NCBI RefSeq assembly: GCF_031551385.1 | Contig: NZ_JAVBNS010000009.1 | Span: forward strand, 1-64,000 | DNA: 64,000 bases | Direction of reading: 5' to 3' | Source of the DNA: Anaerosporobacter sp031551385 | Lineage (GTDB): Bacteria > Bacillota > Clostridia > Lachnospirales > Lachnospiraceae | In this document: piece after piece, positions 34,379-40,742 of the stretch | Layout of the letters: every line of letters begins with the position of its first letter | Numbering within the stretch: the stretch's first letter is position 1 | The notes under the pieces: model-generated | Told to the model about the DNA's origin: nothing | Databases searched by the model: none | The model's input: only the letters and a program-made list of their open reading frames with translations | Program-made: the position numbers and the translations under genes

Positions 34379-34621
34379 ATGGATAATAAGATAGAAAAAA
34401 AGACTCCATTAAATCTTGAGAAGAAAAAATTAAACCCTGACAAGTTTGTTAGGTATTCTGAGGGAGCACAAATGTACCATATGAGTGTATCGAAATTTAT
34501 GCAACTCGCTAAAGATGCAAAAGCTTGTTATAAATTGAATCAAATGGTCTTAGTTAGTCTGGAGGTATTGGATCAATACATTGAAACATTCAGAATACTA
34601 GATGATGACTTTTACAAGTAA
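34379..34621 (+). CDS. Small DNA-binding-like protein, DUF6462/excisionase-like (copy 1)
   Basis: This 80-residue basic protein carries one copy of a domain shared with the next two genes: Y-x(2)-G-x(2)-M/I-Y-x(4)-K/R-F-x(3)-A, then a short turn and a strand LVSLEVLDQYIETFR. The layout resembles excisionase/HTH_17 winged-helix proteins, in which a first helix reads YSEGAQMYHMSVSKFMQLA. I recall the family as DUF6462, common at the start of Lachnospiraceae conjugative elements. The ATG at 34379 follows GAAGGAGAATTGT. Role in excision or regulation is inferred. Confidence 0.7.
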   Translation: MDNKIEKKTPLNLEKKKLNPDKFVRYSEGAQMYHMSVSKFMQLAKDAKACYKLNQMVLVSLEVLDQYIETFRILDDDFYK

Positions 34622-34632
34622 GAGGTGATGAT

Positions 34633-35094
34633 TTGTTGAATAAACTAAAACCATCTGTCAGGAGTTACATTCATGATGACAATATTTATAAAAGATATTT
34701 ACGCCCAGAAGAGGCTAGCAAGATTTTTGGTTTAGATGAAAGTCGCATTATTCAATTTGCCTCAGCAGCTGGAGCTATCTATCAATTACCAAGGATACTT
34801 CTTATTCGTCATCAGAGATTGGAGGATTACATGAAACACCTTTACAAAGTACATGGTACAAATAAATTAGTTCATAAGAAATATGTTCGAATAGGTGAGG
34901 GTTCTATCATTTACAGTATTGGTCATCATCGCTTTATTGAAATGGCAAGAGCTGCAGGAGCGGTATATAAAATTAATGAAGGGACTGGTGGAACTGTTCT
35001 GATTAACTTAGAGTTATTTGATGATTATATGGAGCAGTTTAGAGAAAAGTCAGTTCCGATGAAAAACCCATTATGGAAAGAAAGCGAAAGTTAG
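34633..35094 (+). CDS. Two-domain DUF6462/excisionase-like protein (copy 2)
   Basis: This 153-residue protein contains two tandem copies of the small domain seen in its neighbours. The first (about residues 20-72) is diverged: YLRPEEASKIFGLDESRIIQ. The second (about 85-143) is close to the third gene: VRIGEGSIIYSIGHHRFIEM, then ARAAGAVYKI. It starts at a TTG (34633 or 34636) after AGAGGTGATGA. It probably acts on DNA with its relatives. Confidence 0.7.
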   Translation: MLNKLKPSVRSYIHDDNIYKRYLRPEEASKIFGLDESRIIQFASAAGAIYQLPRILLIRHQRLEDYMKHLYKVHGTNKLVHKKYVRIGEGSIIYSIGHHRFIEMARAAGAVYKINEGTGGTVLINLELFDDYMEQFREKSVPMKNPLWKESES

Positions 35095-35107
35095 GAAGGG
35101 GGAAGAC

Positions 35108-35362
35108 ATGGCATATTCGTATAAAAGCTATTCACAAACAAAGGATGTAATGAAGAAATACGTGAATGCGACAGAAGGATCTATTATTTACAGTTTAGGT
35201 AAAACACGATTTATGGCACTGGCGAAAGAAGCGGGAGCAGTATATAAAGTAGGAGCTTCTGCACTAGTTAATACAGAGGAATTTGAACAGTACTTGGAAC
35301 AATTTTTGGAACCAGCCAAACCATTACCAAAGCATACTTGGAGAAACCAGAAGGAGAGTTGA
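35108..35362 (+). CDS. DUF6462/excisionase-like protein (copy 3)
   Basis: An 84-residue single-domain member: VNATEGSIIYSLGKTRFMAL, then AKEAGAVYKVGASALVNTEEF and a C-terminal YLEQF. It matches the second domain of the previous gene closely, which points to local duplication. A GGAAGGGGGAAGAC site precedes the ATG. Its last codons precede the repA ribosome binding site directly. Confidence 0.7.
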   Translation: MAYSYKSYSQTKDVMKKYVNATEGSIIYSLGKTRFMALAKEAGAVYKVGASALVNTEEFEQYLEQFLEPAKPLPKHTWRNQKES

Positions 35363-35367
35363 TTATA

Positions 35368-36396
35368 ATGGTCTTTAATTATTATTACGGTTCGGAAGCG
35401 GATCAATTTAATTTCATACGAATTCCGAAGCGGTTAATTACAGATCCATTATTTGCAGACTTGTCATTGTCAGCAAAATTGTTATACGGAATTCTTCTCG
35501 ATAGAATGAGTCTTTCTATGAAGAATAAGTGGTTAGACAAAGAAAATCGTGTATACATCATTTATCAAATATCTGAGATTATGGAAAATCTAAATATGGC
35601 TGAAAAAACGGCTATTAAAACATTGAAAGAATTAGAGGTTGTAGGTTTAGTCGAAAAGAAAAGACGTGGATTAGGATTGCCGAGTCTTCTATATGTTAAA
35701 AACTTTATTATTGATGATATGAAGCAAGAAAAGGAAGAAGACATAGAAGAAAAAGGTATCCAAAGTGAGAGAAGTTCAAGAACTGGTAAATTGTACAGTT
35801 CAAGACCTGTAGAAAATGACTGTTCTGGAACTGAAGAAAATACAGTTTCAAGACCTGTAGAAAATGAAGGTTCAAGAACAGTAAACATGGAAGTTCAAGA
35901 ACAGCAGAAAAAGATGGCACTTATTAGTAAGACTGAATTTAGTGATACAGATTTTAGTAAGACTGATACGAATCATATCAAATCGAATCAAATCATATTT
36001 GGTGATGAGAAGCGAGATGATGGGATTGATGTCGTAAGTGCGTATCAAGAATTAATTAGAGAAAATATCGATTATGATTTGCTAATTGAGCGTCATCCCT
36101 ATGATCGAGAATTGATAGAGGGAATTTACAATTTACTGATTGAGGTTGTATTGAATCAAAGTGAGATGATGGTTATTTCAAGTTCAGAACTGCCAAGTGC
36201 ATTAGTAAAGAGCAGATTCTTAAAACTAAATTTGTCGCATATTGAGTATGTGATGAACAGTCTTCAAGGTAATACTACAAAGGTGAATAATATCAAGAAG
36301 TATTTGCTTGCTGCATTGTTCAATGCACCATCAACAATATCAGGTTACTATCAATCTTTAGTGAATTATGATATGCCTCAATTTGCTAGAAAATGA
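35368..36396 (+). CDS. repA: Replication initiator protein A (RepA_N family)
   Basis: The 342-residue initiator has the RepA_N domain at its N-terminus (FNFIRIPKRLITDPLFADLS, then LSAKLLYGILLDRMSLSMKN, residues about 10-50, extending to about 110). A low-complexity linker (about 135-190) is encoded by direct repeats. The C-terminal domain (about 215-330) resembles DUF6017, found in the same proteins. RepA_N initiators drive theta replication of Firmicutes plasmids and elements, often from an origin inside the gene. The ATG at 35368 follows AAGGAGAGTTGATTATA. It implies the excised element can replicate. Confidence 0.88.
   Translation: MVFNYYYGSEADQFNFIRIPKRLITDPLFADLSLSAKLLYGILLDRMSLSMKNKWLDKENRVYIIYQISEIMENLNMAEKTAIKTLKELEVVGLVEKKRRGLGLPSLLYVKNFIIDDMKQEKEEDIEEKGIQSERSSRTGKLYSSRPVENDCSGTEENTVSRPVENEGSRTVNMEVQEQQKKMALISKTEFSDTDFSKTDTNHIKSNQIIFGDEKRDDGIDVVSAYQELIRENIDYDLLIERHPYDRELIEGIYNLLIEVVLNQSEMMVISSSELPSALVKSRFLKLNLSHIEYVMNSLQGNTTKVNNIKKYLLAALFNAPSTISGYYQSLVNYDMPQFARK
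35774..35917 (+). repeat. About 24-bp direct repeats inside repA, iteron-like
   Basis: Six copies of a GTTCAAGAACTGTAGAAAAT-like unit start at 35774, 35798, 35822, 35845, 35870 and 35893. The first five stay in one reading frame, producing eight-residue repeats (SSRPVEND, VSRPVENE, GSRTVNME). The last is shifted by one base yet keeps the DNA sequence GTTCAAGAACAG, which suggests the DNA itself is conserved. In RepA_N plasmids the origin lies within the rep gene, so this is a candidate oriV. Confidence 0.6.
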
Positions 36397-36914
36397 AAAA
36401 CACCAGAAACTGGTGTGAAAAAGATAAAATACACCAGCCTAGTTTCTATCCGGATAACTGATATGAGGTTAATATATACATATTCCAAGCGAAAGCACGG
36501 AAGGACAATTGAATATCAGTTACAGATTTGCAATATAAAGCAACACAAAGAGAAATCTTTGAAGGAGTAAAATTTCAGGATATTCGCCTGGAGGGCTCAA
36601 GACCAATGTTATCACATTAGTAGTTCGATGGATTGAAAGATGAAGAACGAGAGGCAGGGCACAAGCTTGGTAAAGGGAAGTCGAATATGGTGGAAGGATA
36701 ATAACCCATGGAGGTCGAGAGGTTCGACCTTATCCTCGAAACGGCAAGAGAGGAGATAGTGTTACCGCAAGGTAAGGCGTCATGAATGCGTAGGCAGCTC
36801 GTTTGTAACTCCCGGGAATGAGTACATTCCTTGTGTACGGGGCGAAGAGGGACTTGAAACAGTTGACGTACACCATACATAGCGAAAAGCTATGAATACG
36901 CAGGAGGATGCAGA
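36397..36914 (+). ncRNA. Candidate structured non-coding RNA downstream of repA
   Basis: No plausible gene lies in these 518 bases, but stable helices are dense. They include GGTCGA/TCGACC (36713-36729) nested within AGGATAA/TTATCCT (36695-36736); TTACC-GCAA-GGTAA with a GNRA tetraloop (36762-36775); GGAATG-AGTA-CATTCC (36815-36830); GTGTAC/GTACAC (36833-36873); CATAGC-GAAAA-GCTATG (36878-36894); and ACACCAG/CTGGTGT (36400-36416). The segment is also visibly richer in G and C than its flanks. It ends at a ribosome binding site. It may be a separate RNA, an intron remnant or a regulatory leader. Confidence 0.55.
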
Positions 36915-37061
36915 ATGATAGGAAGTGCGGTAACAGAAATACCAACATCCACATTCTATTCACTTGATAAACTAGTAAAAGCTGTGAATCAAAAGTTATT
37001 AGAACTTCATAATGCATTTATCCGATGGAAGGAATGTAAAGATGGAGGAAAAGAAGAATAA
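36915..37061 (+). CDS. 48-residue conserved-looking small protein
   Basis: The ATG at 36915 follows CAGGAGGATGCAGA. The product is MIGSAVTEIPTSTFYSLDKL onward, a soluble helical peptide ending WKECKDGGKEE. It overlaps the next gene by 20 bp, so the two are probably coupled. I do not recognise a family. Good ribosome binding site, codon-like composition and tight linkage support it being real. It lies directly after the structured RNA-like region, which could control it. Confidence 0.6.
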   Translation: MIGSAVTEIPTSTFYSLDKLVKAVNQKLLELHNAFIRWKECKDGGKEE

Positions 37062-37299
37062 CAAGCACAGATTAACGAAAGCGGAAAGAGAAGAACGAAA
37101 GTTCAACAAAGATCTAAAAGATTGTATGAGATGCAAATTCTTTTGGGGCAATGATAGTAGATGTATTAACAGCAATTGCTTTAAGGAGAAGAGAAAGGAA
37201 CCAGAAAAGACAGTACGTAGTGAATGTACGGATTGTTCCTACAAACAAGGTGATGGGTATTGTTTTCCGTGTATGAAAAAAATATTGGAAAGAAAGTGA
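37042..37299 (+). CDS. Small cysteine-rich protein of unknown function
   Basis: The 85-residue basic protein has a lysine/arginine-rich N-terminus and nine cysteines, most of them in pairs: CMRC, CINSNC, CTDC and CFPC. This arrangement suggests two zinc-binding knuckles. Nucleic-acid binding is possible but not shown. The ATG at 37042 follows GGAAGGAATGTAAAG and overlaps the preceding small gene; an earlier in-frame ATG (37012) lies within that gene. Confidence 0.6.
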   Translation: MEEKKNNKHRLTKAEREERKFNKDLKDCMRCKFFWGNDSRCINSNCFKEKRKEPEKTVRSECTDCSYKQGDGYCFPCMKKILERK

Positions 37300-37354
37300 C
37301 AAAAAAAGAATGTGGGGAAGAGCAAAAAGTTTATTGAAAAGGAGATTAAATCAA

Positions 37355-38263
37355 ATGGATAATGATTTTGAAATCATAGGGATTGATCATGGTTGGTCAA
37401 TGGTCAAGACATCAAGCCAGGTATTTGTTACTGGTGTAAAGGAGATAACTACCGAACCAGGGATGTTTGATGATGTACTTGAACTGGATGGAAAGTATTA
37501 CAAAATTGGCGGTGTGAGATTAGAGGTAAGAGATGTAAAGATTGAAAATGACAATTTCTACATACTCACTTTAGCCGGTATTGCAAGAGAGTTAAGAAAA
37601 CGTGGCAAGAAAGAAGCTAATGTATTTATTGCAGCGGGTTTGCCACTTACAAGATTCGGTGTTGAGAAATCTGGATTTTTGGAATATCTCACAAAACGAA
37701 AAGAAGTGAGATTTTACTATGAAAAAGAGATGTATCAAATCAAGATTGTAAATGCGGCTGTATTTCCTCAGTGTTATGCAGCAATTGCTGATAGAATTCA
37801 AAACTTTGGGAATAAGGTTGTAATCATTGATATAGGAAGTTGGACAATTGATATTATGCCTGTTGTTGATAGAAAACCAGATAATTCAAGATGTACCACA
37901 ACACAGCAGGGGTTGATTACCTGTATGAGGTCAGTAAATGATCAATGTGTACGACAACTCGGAGCTGGAATTGATGAAAGCGAAATTCAGCATATTATGA
38001 GGAATGGTACAAGTGATATTGATGAAGAGTACCAAAATATCATCAAGAAAGAAATCACAGATTACACAGACCGTGTATTCAATTCTCTTAGAGAATATGG
38101 TTACAACCTAAAGACGACGCAGCTGGTATTTGTAGGAGGTGGAGCTGTAGTAATGAAAAATTTCAGCACGTTTAAACAAAAGAATATCAACTATATTTTA
38201 GACGTGAAAGCGAATGCTAAAGGATTTGAATATCTTGCAAATATTGGACTAAAAAGAAGATAG
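37355..38263 (+). CDS. parM: ParM/StbA-type actin-like partition ATPase
   Basis: The 302-residue protein shows the actin-like nucleotide-binding pattern: phosphate-1 loop IIGIDHGWSMVKT (about residues 6-18), phosphate-2 VVIIDIGSWTIDIM (about 155-168) and adenosine motif LVFVGGGAVVM (about 259-269). Such proteins form filaments that push plasmid copies apart. The partner would be the following gene, 11 bp downstream. The ATG at 37355 follows AAAAGGAGATTAAATCAA. Partitioning suggests that the element spends time as a replicating circle. Confidence 0.85.
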   Translation: MDNDFEIIGIDHGWSMVKTSSQVFVTGVKEITTEPGMFDDVLELDGKYYKIGGVRLEVRDVKIENDNFYILTLAGIARELRKRGKKEANVFIAAGLPLTRFGVEKSGFLEYLTKRKEVRFYYEKEMYQIKIVNAAVFPQCYAAIADRIQNFGNKVVIIDIGSWTIDIMPVVDRKPDNSRCTTTQQGLITCMRSVNDQCVRQLGAGIDESEIQHIMRNGTSDIDEEYQNIIKKEITDYTDRVFNSLREYGYNLKTTQLVFVGGGAVVMKNFSTFKQKNINYILDVKANAKGFEYLANIGLKRR

Positions 38264-38274
38264 GGGTGAGATAA

Positions 38275-38751
38275 ATGGCAAAAGCAGATCGTGATAGCAT
38301 TGTTCATTATAGTCTTAGGCTTAATCTAAAGAATCCTAGACATTTGGAGATTCATAAGATATTTAAGCATCTGAATCAGGAAATGAACAAAACGCAAAAC
38401 CAACTTTTTATATCTGCATTAGAGTTTTATGTTGATAATGTTGGGAAAGCCAATCTGGTAGAATTAGATAAAATAAAATCGAATGAATATGTGACTAGAG
38501 ATGATATAGAGGAGATTAAAGAGGAGTTGCATGCCAGTGTAATTACCGAAGCTAGGAATGAAGTAATTCGATTACTTGGTGGTGTTGTAGCTGGAATGCA
38601 ACAGATAGTACCGAAAGGATATTATCCGGTTCCGCAGGGTCAGGAAAGAAGATTTGATGAAGAAGATCATATGCAAGATAAACAAACGATAGACCAGCTG
38701 GCTGACCTTGCTAGTAGCTGGATGGAAGAAGATGGAGGAATGGGTGAATGA
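38275..38751 (+). CDS. ParR-like DNA-binding partition adaptor
   Basis: The 158-residue protein directly follows parM and has an N-terminal ribbon-helix-helix-like segment (VHYSLRLNLKNPRHLEIHKI, then FKHLNQEMNKTQNQLFISAL, about residues 11-53) and an acidic C-terminus ending EEDGGMGE. Adaptors of actin-like partition systems have this order: DNA-binding N-terminus, filament-binding C-terminus. Assignment rests on position and layout. Its stop overlaps the next gene's ATG (ATGA). Confidence 0.65.
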   Translation: MAKADRDSIVHYSLRLNLKNPRHLEIHKIFKHLNQEMNKTQNQLFISALEFYVDNVGKANLVELDKIKSNEYVTRDDIEEIKEELHASVITEARNEVIRLLGGVVAGMQQIVPKGYYPVPQGQERRFDEEDHMQDKQTIDQLADLASSWMEEDGGMGE

Positions 38752-38921
38752 GAAAAGTTTTTTCAACAATAGGGTATGGATTTCTTGGATTTCTAAAAGG
38801 AATCGTTTGGCTTATATTGAATTTATTAAAATTGCTATTGGAGCTAGCAAGGGTAATACTTCTATTGTTTGGACTTGTTCTCAGAGTATTCCTTGCGTTC
38901 GTAAGAGCAGGAACACCATGA
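38748..38921 (+). CDS. 57-residue membrane micro-protein
   Basis: Starting at the ATG that overlaps the parR-like stop (ATGA), it encodes MRKVFSTIGYGFLGFLKGIV followed by two leucine-rich hydrophobic stretches (WLILNLLKLLLELARVILLL and FGLVLRVFLAFV). It is almost entirely membrane-embedded, with one or two helices. A competing frame at 38708-38953 gives an unconvincing peptide. Function is unknown; a stop-start overlap supports real translation. Confidence 0.6.
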   Translation: MRKVFSTIGYGFLGFLKGIVWLILNLLKLLLELARVILLLFGLVLRVFLAFVRAGTP

Positions 38922-38936
38922 AAGGAGGTTGTTTGT

Positions 38937-39017
38937 ATGGCTACTGGATATAAAGCGTACAGAGAAAACCGAAGATTGATGAAGTATTTCTTTCAATTAA
39001 GAAATATGGCAGTTTAA
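38937..39017 (+). CDS. 26-residue micro-ORF
   Basis: A very strong AAAGGAGG precedes the ATG at 38937. The peptide is MATGYKAYRENRRLMKYFFQ plus six residues, basic and aromatic. It is short enough to be a coincidence, but the ribosome binding site is among the best in the element and it fits a run of closely packed small genes. Confidence 0.4.
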   Translation: MATGYKAYRENRRLMKYFFQLRNMAV

Positions 39018-39032
39018 GAAAAGGAGAACTAG

Positions 39033-39086
39033 ATGCATTTAATACGGGACAAACCATTTACTGTCTCCGTGTACAAAACTGAATAA
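39033..39086 (+). CDS. 17-residue possible leader peptide
   Basis: The ATG at 39033 follows AAAAGGAGAACTAG and the frame stops after MHLIRDKPFTVSVYKTE. It directly precedes a set of mutually exclusive hairpins (39101-39176), so it may be a leader peptide of an attenuator upstream of the pilin-like genes. Translation is inferred only. Confidence 0.3.
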   Translation: MHLIRDKPFTVSVYKTE

Positions 39087-39100
39087 TTTCACACAGTCAT

Positions 39101-39180
39101 GTGGATAGGTAGTAACGGAGAACAGTATTGCCTATCCACTGGATTGGGTAGGTATTAGCGGCTATAAGGAGCCGCTATTT
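39101..39180 (+). promoter_or_regulatory. Attenuator-like alternative hairpins before the pilin genes
   Basis: CCTATCC (39131-39137) can pair upstream with GGATAGG (39103-39109, as part of a 9-bp GTGGATAGG/CCTATCCAC stem) or downstream with GGGTAGG (39146-39152). A third hairpin, AGCGGCT-ATAAGG-AGCCGCT (39157-39176), is followed by ATTTTC. The competing pairs resemble an attenuator controlling the Tad-like locus; the terminator part is weak. Confidence 0.4.
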
Positions 39181-39226
39181 TCATATAAACAATTACAAAT
39201 AATAAAAGAAAGAATGAGGTAATCAA

Positions 39227-39397
39227 ATGAAAGAGATTTTTGAACAGTATGGATCAGTAATTATTGCAGCAGTTGCAATCAGTGCATTGGTAGCAATTAT
39301 CGTAATGCTTTTGGCAACAGATGGAGTAGTAGCAAATTCCTTCAAGAACCTGATCGACAGCTTCTTTAACAGAGCAGTAGGAACTATTACAGGCTAA
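39227..39397 (+). CDS. Small pilin-like membrane protein, copy A
   Basis: The 56-residue product begins MKEIFEQYGSVIIAAVAISA and continues as a single hydrophobic helix, then a short polar tail ending FFNRAVGTITG. A short charged leader ending in glycine before a hydrophobic stretch resembles prepilin signals, though the usual Glu at +5 is absent. It precedes a TadA-type ATPase, so it is probably the major subunit of a Tad/Flp-like pilus. It is nearly identical to the next gene. The ribosome binding site GAATGAGGTAATCAA is modest. Confidence 0.65.
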   Translation: MKEIFEQYGSVIIAAVAISALVAIIVMLLATDGVVANSFKNLIDSFFNRAVGTITG

Positions 39398-39452
39398 TGG
39401 AATGTAGTAGAGAAACCAATAACAACAATTAAGAAAGAATGAGGTAAATCAA

Positions 39453-39623
39453 ATGAAAGAGATTTTTGAACAGTATGGATCAGTAATTATTGCAGCGGTA
39501 GCAATCAGCGCATTGGTAGCAATTATCGTAATGCTTTTGGCAACAGATGGAGTAGTAGCAAATTCCTTCAAGAACCTGATCGACAGTTTTTTCAACAGAG
39601 CAGCTGGAACCATTACAGGCTAA
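39453..39623 (+). CDS. Small pilin-like membrane protein, copy B
   Basis: A near-exact duplicate of copy A, 226 bp downstream: the 56-residue proteins differ only at the V/A position in RAVGTITG versus RAAGTITG. The duplication includes the ribosome binding site. Two nearly identical pilin-like genes could raise dose or allow variation by recombination. Same inferred role as copy A. Confidence 0.65.
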   Translation: MKEIFEQYGSVIIAAVAISALVAIIVMLLATDGVVANSFKNLIDSFFNRAAGTITG

Positions 39624-39656
39624 TGCTGAAGAACGAGGTAAAGTCAGAATTACACG

Positions 39657-39679
39657 AAGAGGGGACATTCTCCCCTCTT
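39657..39679 (+). promoter_or_regulatory. Strong hairpin between the pilin-like genes and the ATPase
   Basis: AAGAGGGGA-CATTC-TCCCCTCTT, a perfect 9-bp GC-rich stem directly before the tadA-like ribosome binding site. Without a T-run it could reduce readthrough or protect the upstream pilin message from 3' decay, giving more pilin than ATPase. Confidence 0.5.
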
Positions 39680-39692
39680 GGGAAGGAGAACT

Positions 39693-40742
39693 ATGGAACG
39701 AAGTACAAAGTGGGAGCTTGTTCCCGCACATTTTGGACCTTTATGGTCATATATCGAGGATGATGAAATCACGGATATTGATTTTAATGGTACGGATTTA
39801 TGGATTACCAATACAGCAAATGAACGAATAAAAGTGGAGGAGCATGGCGTTTCGAAGGAATTTATCGAGAAGTTCAGCCATTATATTGCCAACAACGTGA
39901 GCAAGCCTTTTAACAAGGTGGAGAATCTGTTAGAGGCAGATACCGATACCCTTCGTATCAGTATTGTCCATGAGTCATCAGCAATTTCAGGAAGGTCGGT
40001 TTGTATCAGAAAGACCCTTCCGACCGTTCGTATGACAAGAGAAAGTATGATTACAGATGGATATTGTACCAAAGAAATTTTAGAGCTTTTGACAAATTGC
40101 GTGAAAGCACGTATGAACTTTGTATTCTGTGGGGAACCAGGTGTGGGAAAGACAGAGGGAATTAAGTTCTTTTCACAGTATATCTCTGCAAACGAAAGAG
40201 TCATTACGATTGAAGATACCCCGGAGCTTCATTACAGGGAAATCAATCCAGAAAAGGATTGTGTGGAATTGATGGTATCGGATGGGTTCAGCTATACAAA
40301 AGCGATTAAGACAAGTCTGAGACAAAATCCTAAATGGCTTATGCTATCAGAAGCCCGCTCTGTGGAAGTAAAATATCTGCTTGAAAGCTTATCTACAGGA
40401 ATTCGTGGATTCACCACAATTCATACGGATGATGTAAGAAAGATACCAGATCGTATTTTAAATATGTTGGCAAGTAGAACTGATGCTGACCGAATGGAGA
40501 ATGATATTTTCATGTTCATTGATGTAGGTATTCTAGTCCGTAAGAAACAGATGGAGGATGGCAAAATCAGAAGATACATTGATCAGGTTTGCTTCTTTTA
40601 TCGAAAGGACGGATGCAATATTACGGTTCCGGTGGTATTAAATGGAGAATTGGCAGAGAAGAACCTTCCAGAACCAGTCTTTGAGAAATTTAATCGAATG
40701 GGTATTACACCTTTTTCAGAGAAAGGAGGAAATGAGGATTGA
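39693..40742 (+). CDS. TadA/CpaF-type secretion ATPase
   Basis: This 349-residue hexameric ATPase belongs to the VirB11/GspE superfamily. Walker A is GEPGVGKT (147-154), the Asp box EDTPELH (174-180), a Walker-B-like LMLSEAR (216-222) and the His box TTIHTDD (about 241-247). In Tad systems it powers pilus assembly with TadB/TadC, and the next gene provides that partner. An alternative role as a VirB11 homologue of the conjugation channel is possible. The ATG at 39693 follows GGAAGGAGAACT. The stop overlaps the next TTG start. Confidence 0.85.
   Translation: MERSTKWELVPAHFGPLWSYIEDDEITDIDFNGTDLWITNTANERIKVEEHGVSKEFIEKFSHYIANNVSKPFNKVENLLEADTDTLRISIVHESSAISGRSVCIRKTLPTVRMTRESMITDGYCTKEILELLTNCVKARMNFVFCGEPGVGKTEGIKFFSQYISANERVITIEDTPELHYREINPEKDCVELMVSDGFSYTKAIKTSLRQNPKWLMLSEARSVEVKYLLESLSTGIRGFTTIHTDDVRKIPDRILNMLASRTDADRMENDIFMFIDVGILVRKKQMEDGKIRRYIDQVCFFYRKDGCNITVPVVLNGELAEKNLPEPVFEKFNRMGITPFSEKGGNED

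Noticed and set aside
36397..36914. Group II intron
   Set aside because: I looked for a domain V hairpin with its AGC triad and for a reverse-transcriptase gene and found neither. An ORF-less remnant remains possible, so it is kept only as an alternative in the finding.
36617..37017. Minus-strand frames opposite the RNA-like region
   Set aside because: They are antisense to the structured stretch and the small gene; the peptides have no recognisable features. Open frames here reflect raised G+C.
38708..38953. 81-codon + strand frame across the parR-like end
   Set aside because: Its start lies within the parR-like gene without a ribosome binding site. The alternative 57-codon frame has an ATGA overlap and a coherent membrane-protein pattern.
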